DNA of 64,000 bases from Acetomicrobium sp. UBA5826 (GTDB lineage: Bacteria > Synergistota > Synergistia > Synergistales > Acetomicrobiaceae). Every line of letters starts with the position of its first letter. The first letter of the stretch is position 1. Below, piece after piece: positions 34,223 to 42,472 of this stretch. The stretch spans positions 1 through 64,000 of the forward strand of contig NZ_DJHF01000025.1 of NCBI RefSeq assembly GCF_002433005.1, read 5' to 3'. The position numbers were made by a program, and so were the translations under genes. Under the pieces are notes generated by a model, which had not been told where the DNA came from, ran no database searches, and worked only from the letters and a program-made list of their open reading frames with translations.

Positions 34223-34246
34223 TATGTTTATAACTATGCTTATAAC
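34223..34246. repeat. 12-bp tandem repeat between glgA and glgC
   Basis: TATGTTTATAAC (34223-34234) is followed at once by TATGCTTATAAC (34235-34246), one mismatch. It lies in the glgA-glgC gap and could be a regulator site or a chance AT-rich repeat. Confidence 0.8.
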
Positions 34247-34276
34247 TATACCCTGTTAGTAGGTTATATGACAAGA

Positions 34277-35764
34277 CTAACGCAATAGATTTTTGTTTTC
34301 GTCTTCCGGGACTCCCAGCAGTTCGAGGTATAGATTCGCGTATTCTCGTGAGGATTTGGACCAAGAAAAGTCGACCTTCATGCAGTTTAACATAATTCGA
34401 TTCCAGAGATTTGGAGAGTTCCAAGACGCCAAAGCCCTTCCCATAGCTCGCAAGAAAGCCTCGGTATCGTAAGAACTGAATAAAAAACCGGTTCCATCCG
34501 ATGCTGAATCGGCATCTATAACTGTGTCTGCAAGCCCTCCTGTAGCACGACATATGGGGACTGTTCCATATCGCATTGCGATTAGTTGCGATAAACCGCA
34601 AGGTTCAAAATATGAAGGCATTACGAGCATATCTCCGCCTGCATACATGAGGTGCGATAGCTCCTCATCATATCCTATTTTAACGAATAGGCTGTCGGGA
34701 AATTGCGCGCACATATCCAATAGAGCTCTTTCGTAAATTTCGCTTCCTTCGCCTAAAACGATCAACTTGCAACCGTGACCCAGAATGGCTTCTATGGAGG
34801 GCAATAATATATCCAAGCCCTTTTGTTCCGCGAGTCTGCCTATATATATTAAAATTGGTGAGCCATCGTCTTCCCAGCCGCATCGGGATAATAAGGATTT
34901 TTTGCATTCTCTTTTCGGGGCAATATCGTTTACGTCGTAATGTGCTGGAATAAGAGGATCTGTTTTGGGATTCCAATAGGAGTAATCGATCCCGTTGAGT
35001 ATTCCCTTTAGCTTACTGTTGTACTTTTTTAAAACACCATCCAGGCCCATTCCATATTCCCTCGTCTGTATTTCCCAGGAATAGCGGGGAGAGACTGTCG
35101 TGACCATGTCGGAAGCTATAATTCCGCCCTTTAAAAAGTTGGTCATTCCATAGTATTCCAACCCTTCTATGTTAAAAGCCTCTTTTGGGATTCCCCATTG
35201 AATTAAGTTCGTTTCCTGAACAATTCCTTGGTGAGCAAGGTTGTGTATTGTGAGAACGGTATCGTATTGGTCGGATGATGTCGAATAATACATGTGCCAT
35301 TTAAGAGCAGTTGCCACCATAGAGGTAGGCCAATCGTGAATGTGAAATATATGTGGATTCCAGTTGGTTGCCTTTTTAAATTCCATTGCAGCCAAGGAGA
35401 GAAGGAAAAAAGGTCTTACCGAGTTCATGTCCAATTGATTTGGATATACATCTGCCGAAAAGGATATATCTTCGATGTCCAGAAGGTAAACAGGGACCTC
35501 CTGGACATCGGTATGCCATAGTCGGGCAGGAAATATCCTCCACTCTAAAGGAAGGTAAAGCTTGCGCGGTAGTTTTTTTGCCTCCCCATTGATGCGGTCC
35601 ATAACTCCGGGGTAGAGAGGCAACAAAACCCTGCTGTCGATGCCAAGTTCTCTTTGTGCTTTGGGCAGGGAGCCGACGACGTCGCCCAGTCCTCCCTTTT
35701 TTGCGAGGGGGTGCATTTCTGAAGCGATGTGAAGTACTTTTATTTTTTTGAAAGGCGAAGACAC
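34277..35764 (-). CDS. glgA: glycogen synthase (ADP-glucose type, GT5)
   Basis: 495 residues. It adds glucose from ADP-glucose to the growing glycogen chain. The N-terminal KKGGLGDV loop (22-29) binds ADP-glucose; the C-terminal domain has IYIGRLAEQKGLD and the SYFEPCGLSQL(I)AMRYG acceptor region followed by RATGGLADTV. The start is GTG 35764 shortly after AAGAGG. It lies 21 bases behind glgP and is transcribed with it. Confidence 0.96.
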   Translation of the reverse strand: MSSPFKKIKVLHIASEMHPLAKKGGLGDVVGSLPKAQRELGIDSRVLLPLYPGVMDRINGEAKKLPRKLYLPLEWRIFPARLWHTDVQEVPVYLLDIEDISFSADVYPNQLDMNSVRPFFLLSLAAMEFKKATNWNPHIFHIHDWPTSMVATALKWHMYYSTSSDQYDTVLTIHNLAHQGIVQETNLIQWGIPKEAFNIEGLEYYGMTNFLKGGIIASDMVTTVSPRYSWEIQTREYGMGLDGVLKKYNSKLKGILNGIDYSYWNPKTDPLIPAHYDVNDIAPKRECKKSLLSRCGWEDDGSPILIYIGRLAEQKGLDILLPSIEAILGHGCKLIVLGEGSEIYERALLDMCAQFPDSLFVKIGYDEELSHLMYAGGDMLVMPSYFEPCGLSQLIAMRYGTVPICRATGGLADTVIDADSASDGTGFLFSSYDTEAFLRAMGRALASWNSPNLWNRIMLNCMKVDFSWSKSSREYANLYLELLGVPEDENKNLLR

Positions 35765-35785
35765 CTCTTACCACTTCACTTTAAT

Positions 35786-37543
35786 TTAGTAATATTTTGG
35801 GTGTATGCCATAGGCTTTTTCGCAATATTCTCTTACAACTCGATGAGTATTGAAATAGCTGGCATTTAAGGAAATTGTATTTTTCATCATTGAAATCCAT
35901 TTGTCTTTATTTTGATAATACAATGGAATGACCTTTTGCTCAAGCACTTCGTATAACGCATCCGCGTCTTGGGACTCGTCGTAATTTACGAGCTCCACTT
36001 CTTTTGGTTCGGGCCCTATTGCCCACCCCGTTATGTCTTCTATCCAGCCCTCAACCCACCATCCGTCCAATATAGATAAATTTAATACTCCGTTATGGGC
36101 ACACTTCATTCCGCTAGTGCCCGAAGCTTCACGGGGTCTAATGGGCGTGTTGAGCCATACATCAACCCCGGAGGTGAGTAGACCGGCCAGTTCCATATCG
36201 TAATTATCTAAGAAAACTACCGGGATTTTATCGGAAATCTCTTTAGAGATCTCTGTCACGCGCTGTATCATCTTTTTGCCGTCTTCGTCGGAAGGGTGCG
36301 CCTTTCCCGAGAATATGAGTTGTACTTTGCCGGCGCATATGTCAATTAATCTATTTATGTCTTTAAAGATGAGATCGGCTCTTTTGTACGCTACTGCTCT
36401 TCTGGCGAAGCCTATAGTGAGGATTTCAGTGTCCAGCTCTATTCCGGTTTTCTCGAGCACCTTGGATAGAAGATGCATTTTGTTTGCCTGATGGGCTTTC
36501 CAAATTTCATTGTCGCCCAATTTGCTTGCCATGACCAACCTGGATGGGTCATTTCTCCAGCCCGGTATGTTTTGGTCAAAAATTCGTTGCATACTTGAAG
36601 ATGTCCAGCTTTTTGAATGAACGCCGTTGGTTATGTAATCTATGTTTTCGGTATTATAAAGCTTTCTGCTTACGTCTCTGTGTTTTTTTGATACTCCATT
36701 TATGTATCTGCTGTATTTGAGTCCGAAATCGACCATTGAAACGCCGCCGTTAGGCATCATCTGTTTTAAATAATCTACGAATACTGGCGACATGGTTCTC
36801 TCTATTAGGTCAAAGGAGAAATAATCGTGTCCTGCTGCCACTGGAGTATGCGAAGTGAAGACCACCTGTTCCTTAATTTTTTCGAAATCGATATAACCCT
36901 GTTCTCTAAGAAGTTCTAAAGCCAGAAAGCCTGCATGGCCTTCATTAAGATGAAAAGTCTTTATATTATTGTAACCCAGATCCCTTAGGATCCTTAGACC
37001 TCCTATTCCTAAAATCATCTCTTGGCACAATCTGTATCTGAGGTCTCCTCCGTACAAATACCATGTAAGGTTTCTATGTTCGGGGATGTTTTTTTCATAA
37101 TCGGTATCTAGAAAATAGACAGGTACAACATACCCCGTCTCCCCGACAATTTCATATACCCAAACACGTACATATACCGAATTGCCCTCTATATCGACGT
37201 TTACTTCATTGGGAAGCAAGGTTAGTTTTTTACCCGGTTCCCATTGAAAGGGTTCCTCAATTTGTCGTCCCTGTTCGTCGATTCTTTGTTTGAAATATCC
37301 CTGTTTGTACAGGAGCGTAACCCCTACAATAGGGACTCCGAGGTCGGCTGCACTTTTCAGCACATCGCCGGCTAAAATTCCCAATCCGCCTGCATAGGTG
37401 GGAATGTCGTTCATGACGCCTATTTCCATCGAAAAATAGGCAACGGTTCTAAAGGCAGGGTCCATTTCCATCAGATGTGTAAGCGATGAGCCTACATGTA
37501 TATTGTAATTCATTGCGTCATTTCTACTGTAAGATTCAACCAT
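35786..37543 (-). CDS. glgP: glycogen/alpha-glucan phosphorylase (short form, GT35)
   Basis: 585 residues, the short bacterial/archaeal phosphorylase form that lacks part of the mammalian N-terminal domain. It releases glucose 1-phosphate from glycogen. Seen: the N-terminal TVAYFSMEIG with YAGGLGILAGD, the LNEGHAGF loop, and the PLP-lysine region EASGTSGMKCAHNG followed by LDGWWVEG. First gene of the leftward glg operon; a TATAAT box at 37610-37615 on the minus strand may be its -10. No branching enzyme (glgB) is in the window. Confidence 0.95.
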   Translation of the reverse strand: MVESYSRNDAMNYNIHVGSSLTHLMEMDPAFRTVAYFSMEIGVMNDIPTYAGGLGILAGDVLKSAADLGVPIVGVTLLYKQGYFKQRIDEQGRQIEEPFQWEPGKKLTLLPNEVNVDIEGNSVYVRVWVYEIVGETGYVVPVYFLDTDYEKNIPEHRNLTWYLYGGDLRYRLCQEMILGIGGLRILRDLGYNNIKTFHLNEGHAGFLALELLREQGYIDFEKIKEQVVFTSHTPVAAGHDYFSFDLIERTMSPVFVDYLKQMMPNGGVSMVDFGLKYSRYINGVSKKHRDVSRKLYNTENIDYITNGVHSKSWTSSSMQRIFDQNIPGWRNDPSRLVMASKLGDNEIWKAHQANKMHLLSKVLEKTGIELDTEILTIGFARRAVAYKRADLIFKDINRLIDICAGKVQLIFSGKAHPSDEDGKKMIQRVTEISKEISDKIPVVFLDNYDMELAGLLTSGVDVWLNTPIRPREASGTSGMKCAHNGVLNLSILDGWWVEGWIEDITGWAIGPEPKEVELVNYDESQDADALYEVLEQKVIPLYYQNKDKWISMMKNTISLNASYFNTHRVVREYCEKAYGIHPKYY

Positions 37544-37650
37544 TAAACTTCCACTCCTTCACTCTGATTGCATAGAAAGCGTAAAACTATTACAAACATA
37601 GACTTAAAGATTATATCATGTGAGGATATAATAAGTCGTTTTTTGCCCCT

Positions 37651-37679
37651 TTGATATTAAATACACGCAGGCCAATAAT
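37651..37679 (+). promoter_or_regulatory. candidate promoter of the hydrogenase cluster
   Basis: TTGATA (37651-37656) and AATAAT (37674-37679) with a 17-base spacer. The expected transcription start falls inside the palindrome at 37681-37704. Confidence 0.45.
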
Positions 37680-37680
37680 T

Positions 37681-37704
37681 ATGTTATAGTTATTACTATA
37701 ACAT
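37681..37704. promoter_or_regulatory. perfect palindrome upstream of the hydrogenase cluster, probable operator
   Basis: ATGTTATAGT (37681-37690) and ACTATAACAT (37695-37704) are exact reverse complements around a 4-base centre. The half-site ends TGTTA/TAACA recall redox-regulator sites such as those of Rex, but the spacing is wider than the Rex consensus. No T tract follows, so it is not a terminator. It lies between divergent glgP and the first cluster gene. Confidence 0.65.
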
Positions 37705-37739
37705 TACCATTTCAATTGTCCTCCGGGAGGTCAGATTGG

Positions 37740-38105
37740 ATGAAGATATCCAAAATCGAAAAAATATTGCAGGCCAGTAGATTATTTGACACTGCAGCAA
37801 TGGATAGCGAAGTCGAGTATGCCTTTGCATCGGATCTAATGAGCGATGTCCTTGCCTTTGCGTTGGCAACTTCGCTTTTAATAACGGGCTTAACAAATAT
37901 TCAAATCATCCGGACGGCGACAATGTTGGATATGACCGGTATTGTGTTCGTAAGAAATAAAAGGCCCTTGGAAGAAGCGATTGTCCTAGCCAAAAAACTG
38001 GACATACCTATTTTATTGTGTCAGAAGAGCATGTTTGAAACATGCGGATTATTATATCAAGCCGGTTTAAAACCGTGTCCTATTCTTCACAAGGAGTCGA
38101 GTTAA
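37740..38105 (+). CDS. DRTGG-domain protein, first of two in the hydrogenase cluster
   Basis: 121 residues, a DRTGG-like domain with the pattern SDLMSDVLAFA, TNIQIIRTATMLDMTGIVFVR and LDIPILLCQKSMFETCGLLYQAG. DRTGG domains are small regulatory or ligand-binding units. Genes of this type stand beside hydrogenase operons in many anaerobes, usually with an anti-sigma-type ATPase as here. ATG 37740 is supported by GGGAGG nine bases upstream. It is paralogous to the gene at 39863-40198 (similar length and the same C/SFMLC-GRLYE-type ending). Confidence 0.8.
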   Translation: MKISKIEKILQASRLFDTAAMDSEVEYAFASDLMSDVLAFALATSLLITGLTNIQIIRTATMLDMTGIVFVRNKRPLEEAIVLAKKLDIPILLCQKSMFETCGLLYQAGLKPCPILHKESS

Positions 38106-38106
38106 A

Positions 38107-38541
38107 TTGAGCGAACCGTTAGTGTTGGAGTTAGAAGTTAAGCCCCTGGATTTTCTGGCTGCAGGGGAAACAGCCACCCAGTTTAAGGAAACGTTAAAAT
38201 CTCTCGGATTGCCTCCCGAAATTTGCCGTAGGGCAGCTATCGTCGTTTACGAAGCAGAAATGAACATTGTGATACATGGCGGTGGTGGAGTTATGCGCCT
38301 CCAAGTTGAGGAGGATAAAGTTACCATAATGGCTGAAGACGAGGGCCCGGGAATCGAGGACCTGGAGTTGGCGATGCAGGAAGGTTATTCTTCTGCACCC
38401 GACTTTATAAGGGAAATGGGCTTCGGAGCAGGAATGGGCCTGCCCAATATCAAAAGAAATGCCAATGAATTGTATATAGACACAGCGCCGGGGAAGGGTA
38501 CAAAATTACGTGCAGTTATATACCTTAATAAGGGACGGTGA
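38107..38541 (+). CDS. anti-sigma-factor-type ATPase (GHKL, RsbW-like)
   Basis: 144 residues, a GHKL ATP-binding domain. The N box reads IVVYEAEMNIVIHGGG, G1 is MAEDEGPGIEDLELAM and G2 is GFGAGMGLPNIKR. Such free-standing domains are serine kinases acting on STAS or sigma partners. No phosphoacceptor histidine or sensor domain exists. It starts at TTG 38107, one base after the DRTGG gene, and overlaps the next gene. A partner STAS protein is not seen in the window. Confidence 0.85.
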   Translation: MSEPLVLELEVKPLDFLAAGETATQFKETLKSLGLPPEICRRAAIVVYEAEMNIVIHGGGGVMRLQVEEDKVTIMAEDEGPGIEDLELAMQEGYSSAPDFIREMGFGAGMGLPNIKRNANELYIDTAPGKGTKLRAVIYLNKGR

Positions 38542-39866
38542 GTTGTTTGGCTCACGGCGTGAAAATCGTAGAACAATCCTGTAGAGGGTGTGTCAACTGT
38601 ATTAAATCATGTCCCACTGAGGCCATGAGGGTCATAGAGGGTAAAGTTCGTATTTTGAGCGAAATTTGTATCGCTTGCGGCGAGTGCCTGAGACGATGTC
38701 CGCATAGAGCATTATTGCTTGAGGAGGATGAATGGGATTATATACTGAGCAAACGTCCCATGACGTTGGTTACAGATCCTTCCTTTTGCACGCAGTTTTC
38801 TTGGCCGCCCATCCCTGAGTTGATGACACAAGCCCTATTTGAATTGAACTTCGAGCCTATCTTTGACGAATATGAAGCGGCTTACGATGTCACGGCTTTG
38901 GCTGTAGCAAGAGCCATAGAGAGCTCTTCGGATAACCTGAAGCCTCTCATTTCAACTTACTGTCCTGCCGTTGTCAGGTTGATTCAGATCAAATTCCATG
39001 AACTTATTCCCCATCTTGTGCAGGTAGAATCTCCTCTAGAGACGAGCATAGATCTTTGGAGAGCGAGGTCGAAGAGGCGAGACCCAGTTACCTTGGTTTC
39101 ATCCTGCCCTGCGCGAATTGCCATGGTGCGTTCTCCCGTTGGAAGGGATATAAGTTCTGCTGAATTTGCCATTTCCACGTCGAAACTTGCCCGAGAGGTG
39201 TTAATAGGCTCTGGTGATCCATCTAAAAAGGTGTCTGTCGATCATCCATTCCGTGTTCCACGCTGGATAGCATGGGCTAAGACTGGAGGTGAGTCAATGC
39301 ACGTCCGCAGTTTTTCGAGCAGGCCCATTAAAACTCTTGAAGTGGATGGGTTGCGAAACGTGATTAACCTTTTTCAGGAAATGGAATTGGGAAAACTCAG
39401 AGGTATCGACTACGTCGAAGCCAGGGTTTGCGATTTGGGATGCATAGGCGGCATAGGAAATGCCGAATCTCGTTTTTTGAGCCGCATCAAGATTGATAAC
39501 ATGAAGATTGATTTTAATTTTAACGAGGAAAACAGGGAGAAACTCGAGTCGATCTACAATGCGAAGATTTGGTCTCTCAGAGAAAGAATTGTTCCCATTG
39601 AACAGATGCCTTTAGGAGAGGATCTGGCAAAGGCTATGGAAAGATTGAAGCAACTGCACGCTGTCTACGCCGATCTCCCTCACCTCGATTGCGGGACCTG
39701 CGGCAGACCCTCATGCAGAGTAATGGCTGAAGATATCGTAAAGGGTGAAGGTTCGCTCGATGATTGCATCTTCAGATTAAAAGAGCGCATTGCAGATTTA
39801 TCCAAGGAAATTTACGACCTTTCAAAGAGGTTGGTACATACAATGACACCGGAGGGGAAATCATGA
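38538..39866 (+). CDS. Fe-S protein with [FeFe]-hydrogenase-like domain and Cys-rich C terminus
   Basis: 442 residues. Two [4Fe-4S] ferredoxin motifs open it (C15, 18, 21, 25 and C44, 47, 50, 54). Residues about 75-320 match the H-cluster domain of [FeFe] hydrogenases, but the three signatures are altered: L1 is TYCPAVV (C142) instead of TSCCPAW, L2 is SSCPARIA (C190) with the lysine lost, L3 is VCDLGCIGG (C298, C302). The four cysteine positions survive. A C-x2-C-x4-C-x16-C Fe-S domain follows (C385, 388, 393, 410), then a short helix. It probably senses redox state or hydrogen for the cluster's regulators; catalytic activity is doubtful. GTG start, overlaps the ATPase gene. Confidence 0.75.
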   Translation: MSCLAHGVKIVEQSCRGCVNCIKSCPTEAMRVIEGKVRILSEICIACGECLRRCPHRALLLEEDEWDYILSKRPMTLVTDPSFCTQFSWPPIPELMTQALFELNFEPIFDEYEAAYDVTALAVARAIESSSDNLKPLISTYCPAVVRLIQIKFHELIPHLVQVESPLETSIDLWRARSKRRDPVTLVSSCPARIAMVRSPVGRDISSAEFAISTSKLAREVLIGSGDPSKKVSVDHPFRVPRWIAWAKTGGESMHVRSFSSRPIKTLEVDGLRNVINLFQEMELGKLRGIDYVEARVCDLGCIGGIGNAESRFLSRIKIDNMKIDFNFNEENREKLESIYNAKIWSLRERIVPIEQMPLGEDLAKAMERLKQLHAVYADLPHLDCGTCGRPSCRVMAEDIVKGEGSLDDCIFRLKERIADLSKEIYDLSKRLVHTMTPEGKS

Positions 39867-40198
39867 AGGTGAAGGAAATATGTGAAAAGTTGGGATTGGA
39901 TGTGCATGTTCAAGGTGACCTTGACAAAGAAGTGCATCAGGGAGTTGTTGGAGATCTTTTGAGCTTTATAATGAGAACAGCACCGGAGGGAGCAGTGTGG
40001 GTTACTATTCAAAACCATGTTAACGTGGCAGCTGTCGCTGTTTTGAAAGACATTCCGTTCATCGTGCTAGCATCGGAACGTGAACCGCTTCAAGAACTTA
40101 TAGACAGCTGTCGGAAAGAAAATATTACTCTTACATCTTCAAAGCAGGATGCATTCAACCTTTGCGGCAGGCTGTACGAGCTGGGCATAAAAGATTGA
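39863..40198 (+). CDS. DRTGG-domain protein, second of two
   Basis: 111 residues. It has the DRTGG-like pattern VHQGVVGDLLSFIMRTAPEGAVWVT and IPFIVLASEREPLQ, ending in DAFNLCGRLYELGIKD, which parallels FETCGLLYQAGLKP of the first paralogue. The start is an ATGA overlap with the Fe-S gene. Ligand and partner are unknown; context points to control of the hydrogenase or of carbon and electron flow. Confidence 0.78.
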   Translation: MKVKEICEKLGLDVHVQGDLDKEVHQGVVGDLLSFIMRTAPEGAVWVTIQNHVNVAAVAVLKDIPFIVLASEREPLQELIDSCRKENITLTSSKQDAFNLCGRLYELGIKD

Positions 40199-40202
40199 AG
40201 TC

Positions 40203-40952
40203 ATGCACCTTTATTGGATGGACCTACATGTTCATACTGTATTATCGCCTTGCGCCGAACTTGAGATGGGGGCAGCGGATATAGTCGGCAGGTGTTTGGA
40301 TGAAGGGATCGATATAATAGCTATAGCTGATCATAATGCGGCGGCAAATTCAATTGCTGTAATTAACGCAGCCAAAGATAAGCCGCTGACAGTTTTGCCG
40401 GCGTTGGAAGTTCAATCTCGCGAAGATATTCATACCTTATGCCTTTTTAAAACTGTCGAGGAGGCTTTTGCTTTCCAGGATTGGGTGTGGGCACGATTGG
40501 CTCCGGTGAAAAACGATCCCGATTTGTTTGGTTTTCAGTTGGTAATTGATCATGAGAACAATATACTGGAAGAAGTTGACACTCTCCTGCTACAGGGAAT
40601 AGATGTATCTGTGGACGATGTTATAGAAAAGACAAAGTGCATGGGAGGAATGGCGATTTTGGCCCACGTCGACAGGCCGGCATATTCGTATCTTGCAGTG
40701 CTCGGGATGTTGCATCCTAATATGAATATAGATGCCGTAGAGCTGTCAGCGAGGTTGACTACTCAAGAGGCTTTATACTGGAAGGAAAATGTTTTAGATT
40801 ATTCTATTATCAGATCCTCTGATGCTCATCGACTTAACGACATCCAAAGATGTCACTCGACGCCCGTCTATTTAGAGGAACCTTCATTTAATGACATTTT
40901 CTTTGCTTTGCATCGATATAATGATAGGATGGTGAAGTGGCCTTGGTCATAA
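40203..40952 (+). CDS. PHP-domain protein of the hydrogenase cluster
   Basis: 249 residues with PHP metal motifs DLHVHT, IADHNAA, AHVDRP and SSDAH. It is shorter than the YciV-type PHP protein at 4007 and differs around the second and third motifs, so substrate specificity is probably different; none is assigned. Genes like it sit between the DRTGG/Fe-S regulators and hydC in other anaerobes. It is followed by 88 bases that hold TTGACT at about 40963, a possible -35 for a second promoter. Confidence 0.82.
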   Translation: MHLYWMDLHVHTVLSPCAELEMGAADIVGRCLDEGIDIIAIADHNAAANSIAVINAAKDKPLTVLPALEVQSREDIHTLCLFKTVEEAFAFQDWVWARLAPVKNDPDLFGFQLVIDHENNILEEVDTLLLQGIDVSVDDVIEKTKCMGGMAILAHVDRPAYSYLAVLGMLHPNMNIDAVELSARLTTQEALYWKENVLDYSIIRSSDAHRLNDIQRCHSTPVYLEEPSFNDIFFALHRYNDRMVKWPWS

Positions 40953-41040
40953 TATTTTCTACTTGACTCTTTTTTGAGAATATGATATCCATCACAAAAT
41001 GGAGAGACATGATTTTAAAAAATATATACAAATGGTGGTG

Positions 41041-41517
41041 ATGATCGTGGCATTAGGCACTGTGGATGTTGTTGAAAAGACTAAAGAAATAGTGGCTCCG
41101 TGGAAGGGTAAACAGGGTGGTTTGATTCCCATATTGCAGGAAGTTCAGCGGGAGTTTGGTTATCTGCCTGAAGATGCGTTGCTCACGATATCTAGGGAGT
41201 TGAAGATGCCGAAAGCCGAGATTTACGGAGTAGCGACATTTTATGCCCAATTTCATTTAAAACCCAGGGGGCGGCATATAATTCGCGTTTGCCGCGGAAC
41301 CGCTTGTCACGTAAGGGGGAGTTTGCAGATTTTGGAAAAAGTCAAACAGACATTGGGGATAGAAGAGAACGAAACAACCGAGGACTTGCGCTTTACCCTG
41401 GAACCTGTGGCTTGCCTGGGGGCATGCGGTCTTGCTCCTGTCATGATGGTGGATGAGGATACCCACGGGCGCATGACTCCCGATAAGATACAGTCTATTT
41501 TGGATCGGTACGAATAA
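41041..41517 (+). CDS. hydC: NuoE-like 2Fe-2S subunit, hydrogenase HydC
   Basis: About 158 residues, homologous to the 24-kDa subunit of complex I. Helical N-terminal part, then a thioredoxin-like [2Fe-2S] domain with C84, C89, C125 and C129 (VCRGTACH, VACLGACG). In HydABC-type hydrogenases it sits on HydB and carries one cluster. Start is uncertain among ATG 41032, ATG 41041 and GTG 41047; GGTGGTG lies just upstream. Confidence 0.93.
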   Translation: MIVALGTVDVVEKTKEIVAPWKGKQGGLIPILQEVQREFGYLPEDALLTISRELKMPKAEIYGVATFYAQFHLKPRGRHIIRVCRGTACHVRGSLQILEKVKQTLGIEENETTEDLRFTLEPVACLGACGLAPVMMVDEDTHGRMTPDKIQSILDRYE

Positions 41518-41523
41518 ACTTCA

Positions 41524-42096
41524 ATGCTGGAGGATCTTTCTCAATATATCCTTGATATCGCCGAAAATTCCGCAAAGGCAAAGGCTAAGAAGGTCCTAAT
41601 TGAGCTGGCGGTCGACAATAGGAACAAATCGATTGTTTTAAGGGTGTCCGATGACGGATGCGGTATGGACGAGGAATTTTTGCGCAAAGTAGAAGATCCT
41701 TTTACAACTACGAGAAAAGAACGAAAGGTTGGGCTTGGGATTCCCTTTTTAAAGCAGGCAGCTTTGGCTTGCGAGGGCTTTTTTGATATCAAATCCAAAA
41801 AGGAAGAAGGTACCGTAATCGAAGCCGGCTTTAGAAAGGATCATATAGATTGCCCACCATTGGGGGATGTTGCAGCGACTATAGCTACATTGATCATGGG
41901 ATGGCCCGAATGTCGTTGGATCTTTAGATATAGCGTTGACGGAAATTCCTTCATACTTGACCTTGATGATTTGATCGACCATCTCGGCGATAGAGAATTG
42001 TTGAAATCTCCCAAGGTAGTCTTGTGGATTAAAGATTACATTCAGGAAAATATAGATTTATTGAATCAGAAAAAAGGAGGCGAAGACATTGCCTAA
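41524..42096 (+). CDS. GHKL ATPase-domain protein between hydC and hydB
   Basis: 190 residues. The N-terminal half is a histidine-kinase-like ATPase domain: N box LDIAENSAKAKAK, G1 VSDDGCGMD and G2 KVGLGIPFLKQA. The C-terminal half (about 105-190) is unassigned. There is no dimerisation/phosphoacceptor domain. A gene like this is found in the same place in many anaerobe hydABC operons, with no established role. It overlaps the next gene by eight bases. Confidence 0.85.
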   Translation: MLEDLSQYILDIAENSAKAKAKKVLIELAVDNRNKSIVLRVSDDGCGMDEEFLRKVEDPFTTTRKERKVGLGIPFLKQAALACEGFFDIKSKKEEGTVIEAGFRKDHIDCPPLGDVAATIATLIMGWPECRWIFRYSVDGNSFILDLDDLIDHLGDRELLKSPKVVLWIKDYIQENIDLLNQKKGGEDIA

Positions 42097-42460
42097 GATC
42101 AGAAATCTTGATGATCTGAGGAAAATTAGAGAAGAATCGAAAGACCTGACTTCGGCGCGATCGGGCGGCAAAAAGAAGATAATAGTGGGCATGGGCACCT
42201 GCGGAATAGCAGCAGGAGCAAGGGAGGTCCTCACTGCTATCTTAACCGAGCTTGACAAACGCGGTATCAAAGACGTAGCCGTCGAGACAACCGGCTGTAT
42301 AGGCATGTGCCAATACGAACCGTTGGTTGACATAATCAGGCCTGGCGAGCCAAGGGTTACATATGGAAACATGAAACCTGAAGACGTATCCCGAATTATT
42401 GCTGAACATATGATTAATGGCAATATAGTTTGGGAAAAAGTTATCGGCAGAACGGATTAG
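42089..42460 (+). CDS. hydD: small thioredoxin-like 2Fe-2S protein (HydD type)
   Basis: 123 residues, similar to the N-terminal domain of HydB/NuoF-type subunits. Only three cysteines in cluster-like places are seen: C38 (GMGTCGIAAGA), C70 and C74 (TTGCIGMC); the fourth is replaced. It may hold an odd [2Fe-2S] centre or none. TTG 42089 is the start with AGGAGG eight bases before it. Its role in the complex is not established. Confidence 0.82.
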   Translation: MPKIRNLDDLRKIREESKDLTSARSGGKKKIIVGMGTCGIAAGAREVLTAILTELDKRGIKDVAVETTGCIGMCQYEPLVDIIRPGEPRVTYGNMKPEDVSRIIAEHMINGNIVWEKVIGRTD

Positions 42461-42472
42461 GGGGAGTTGATC

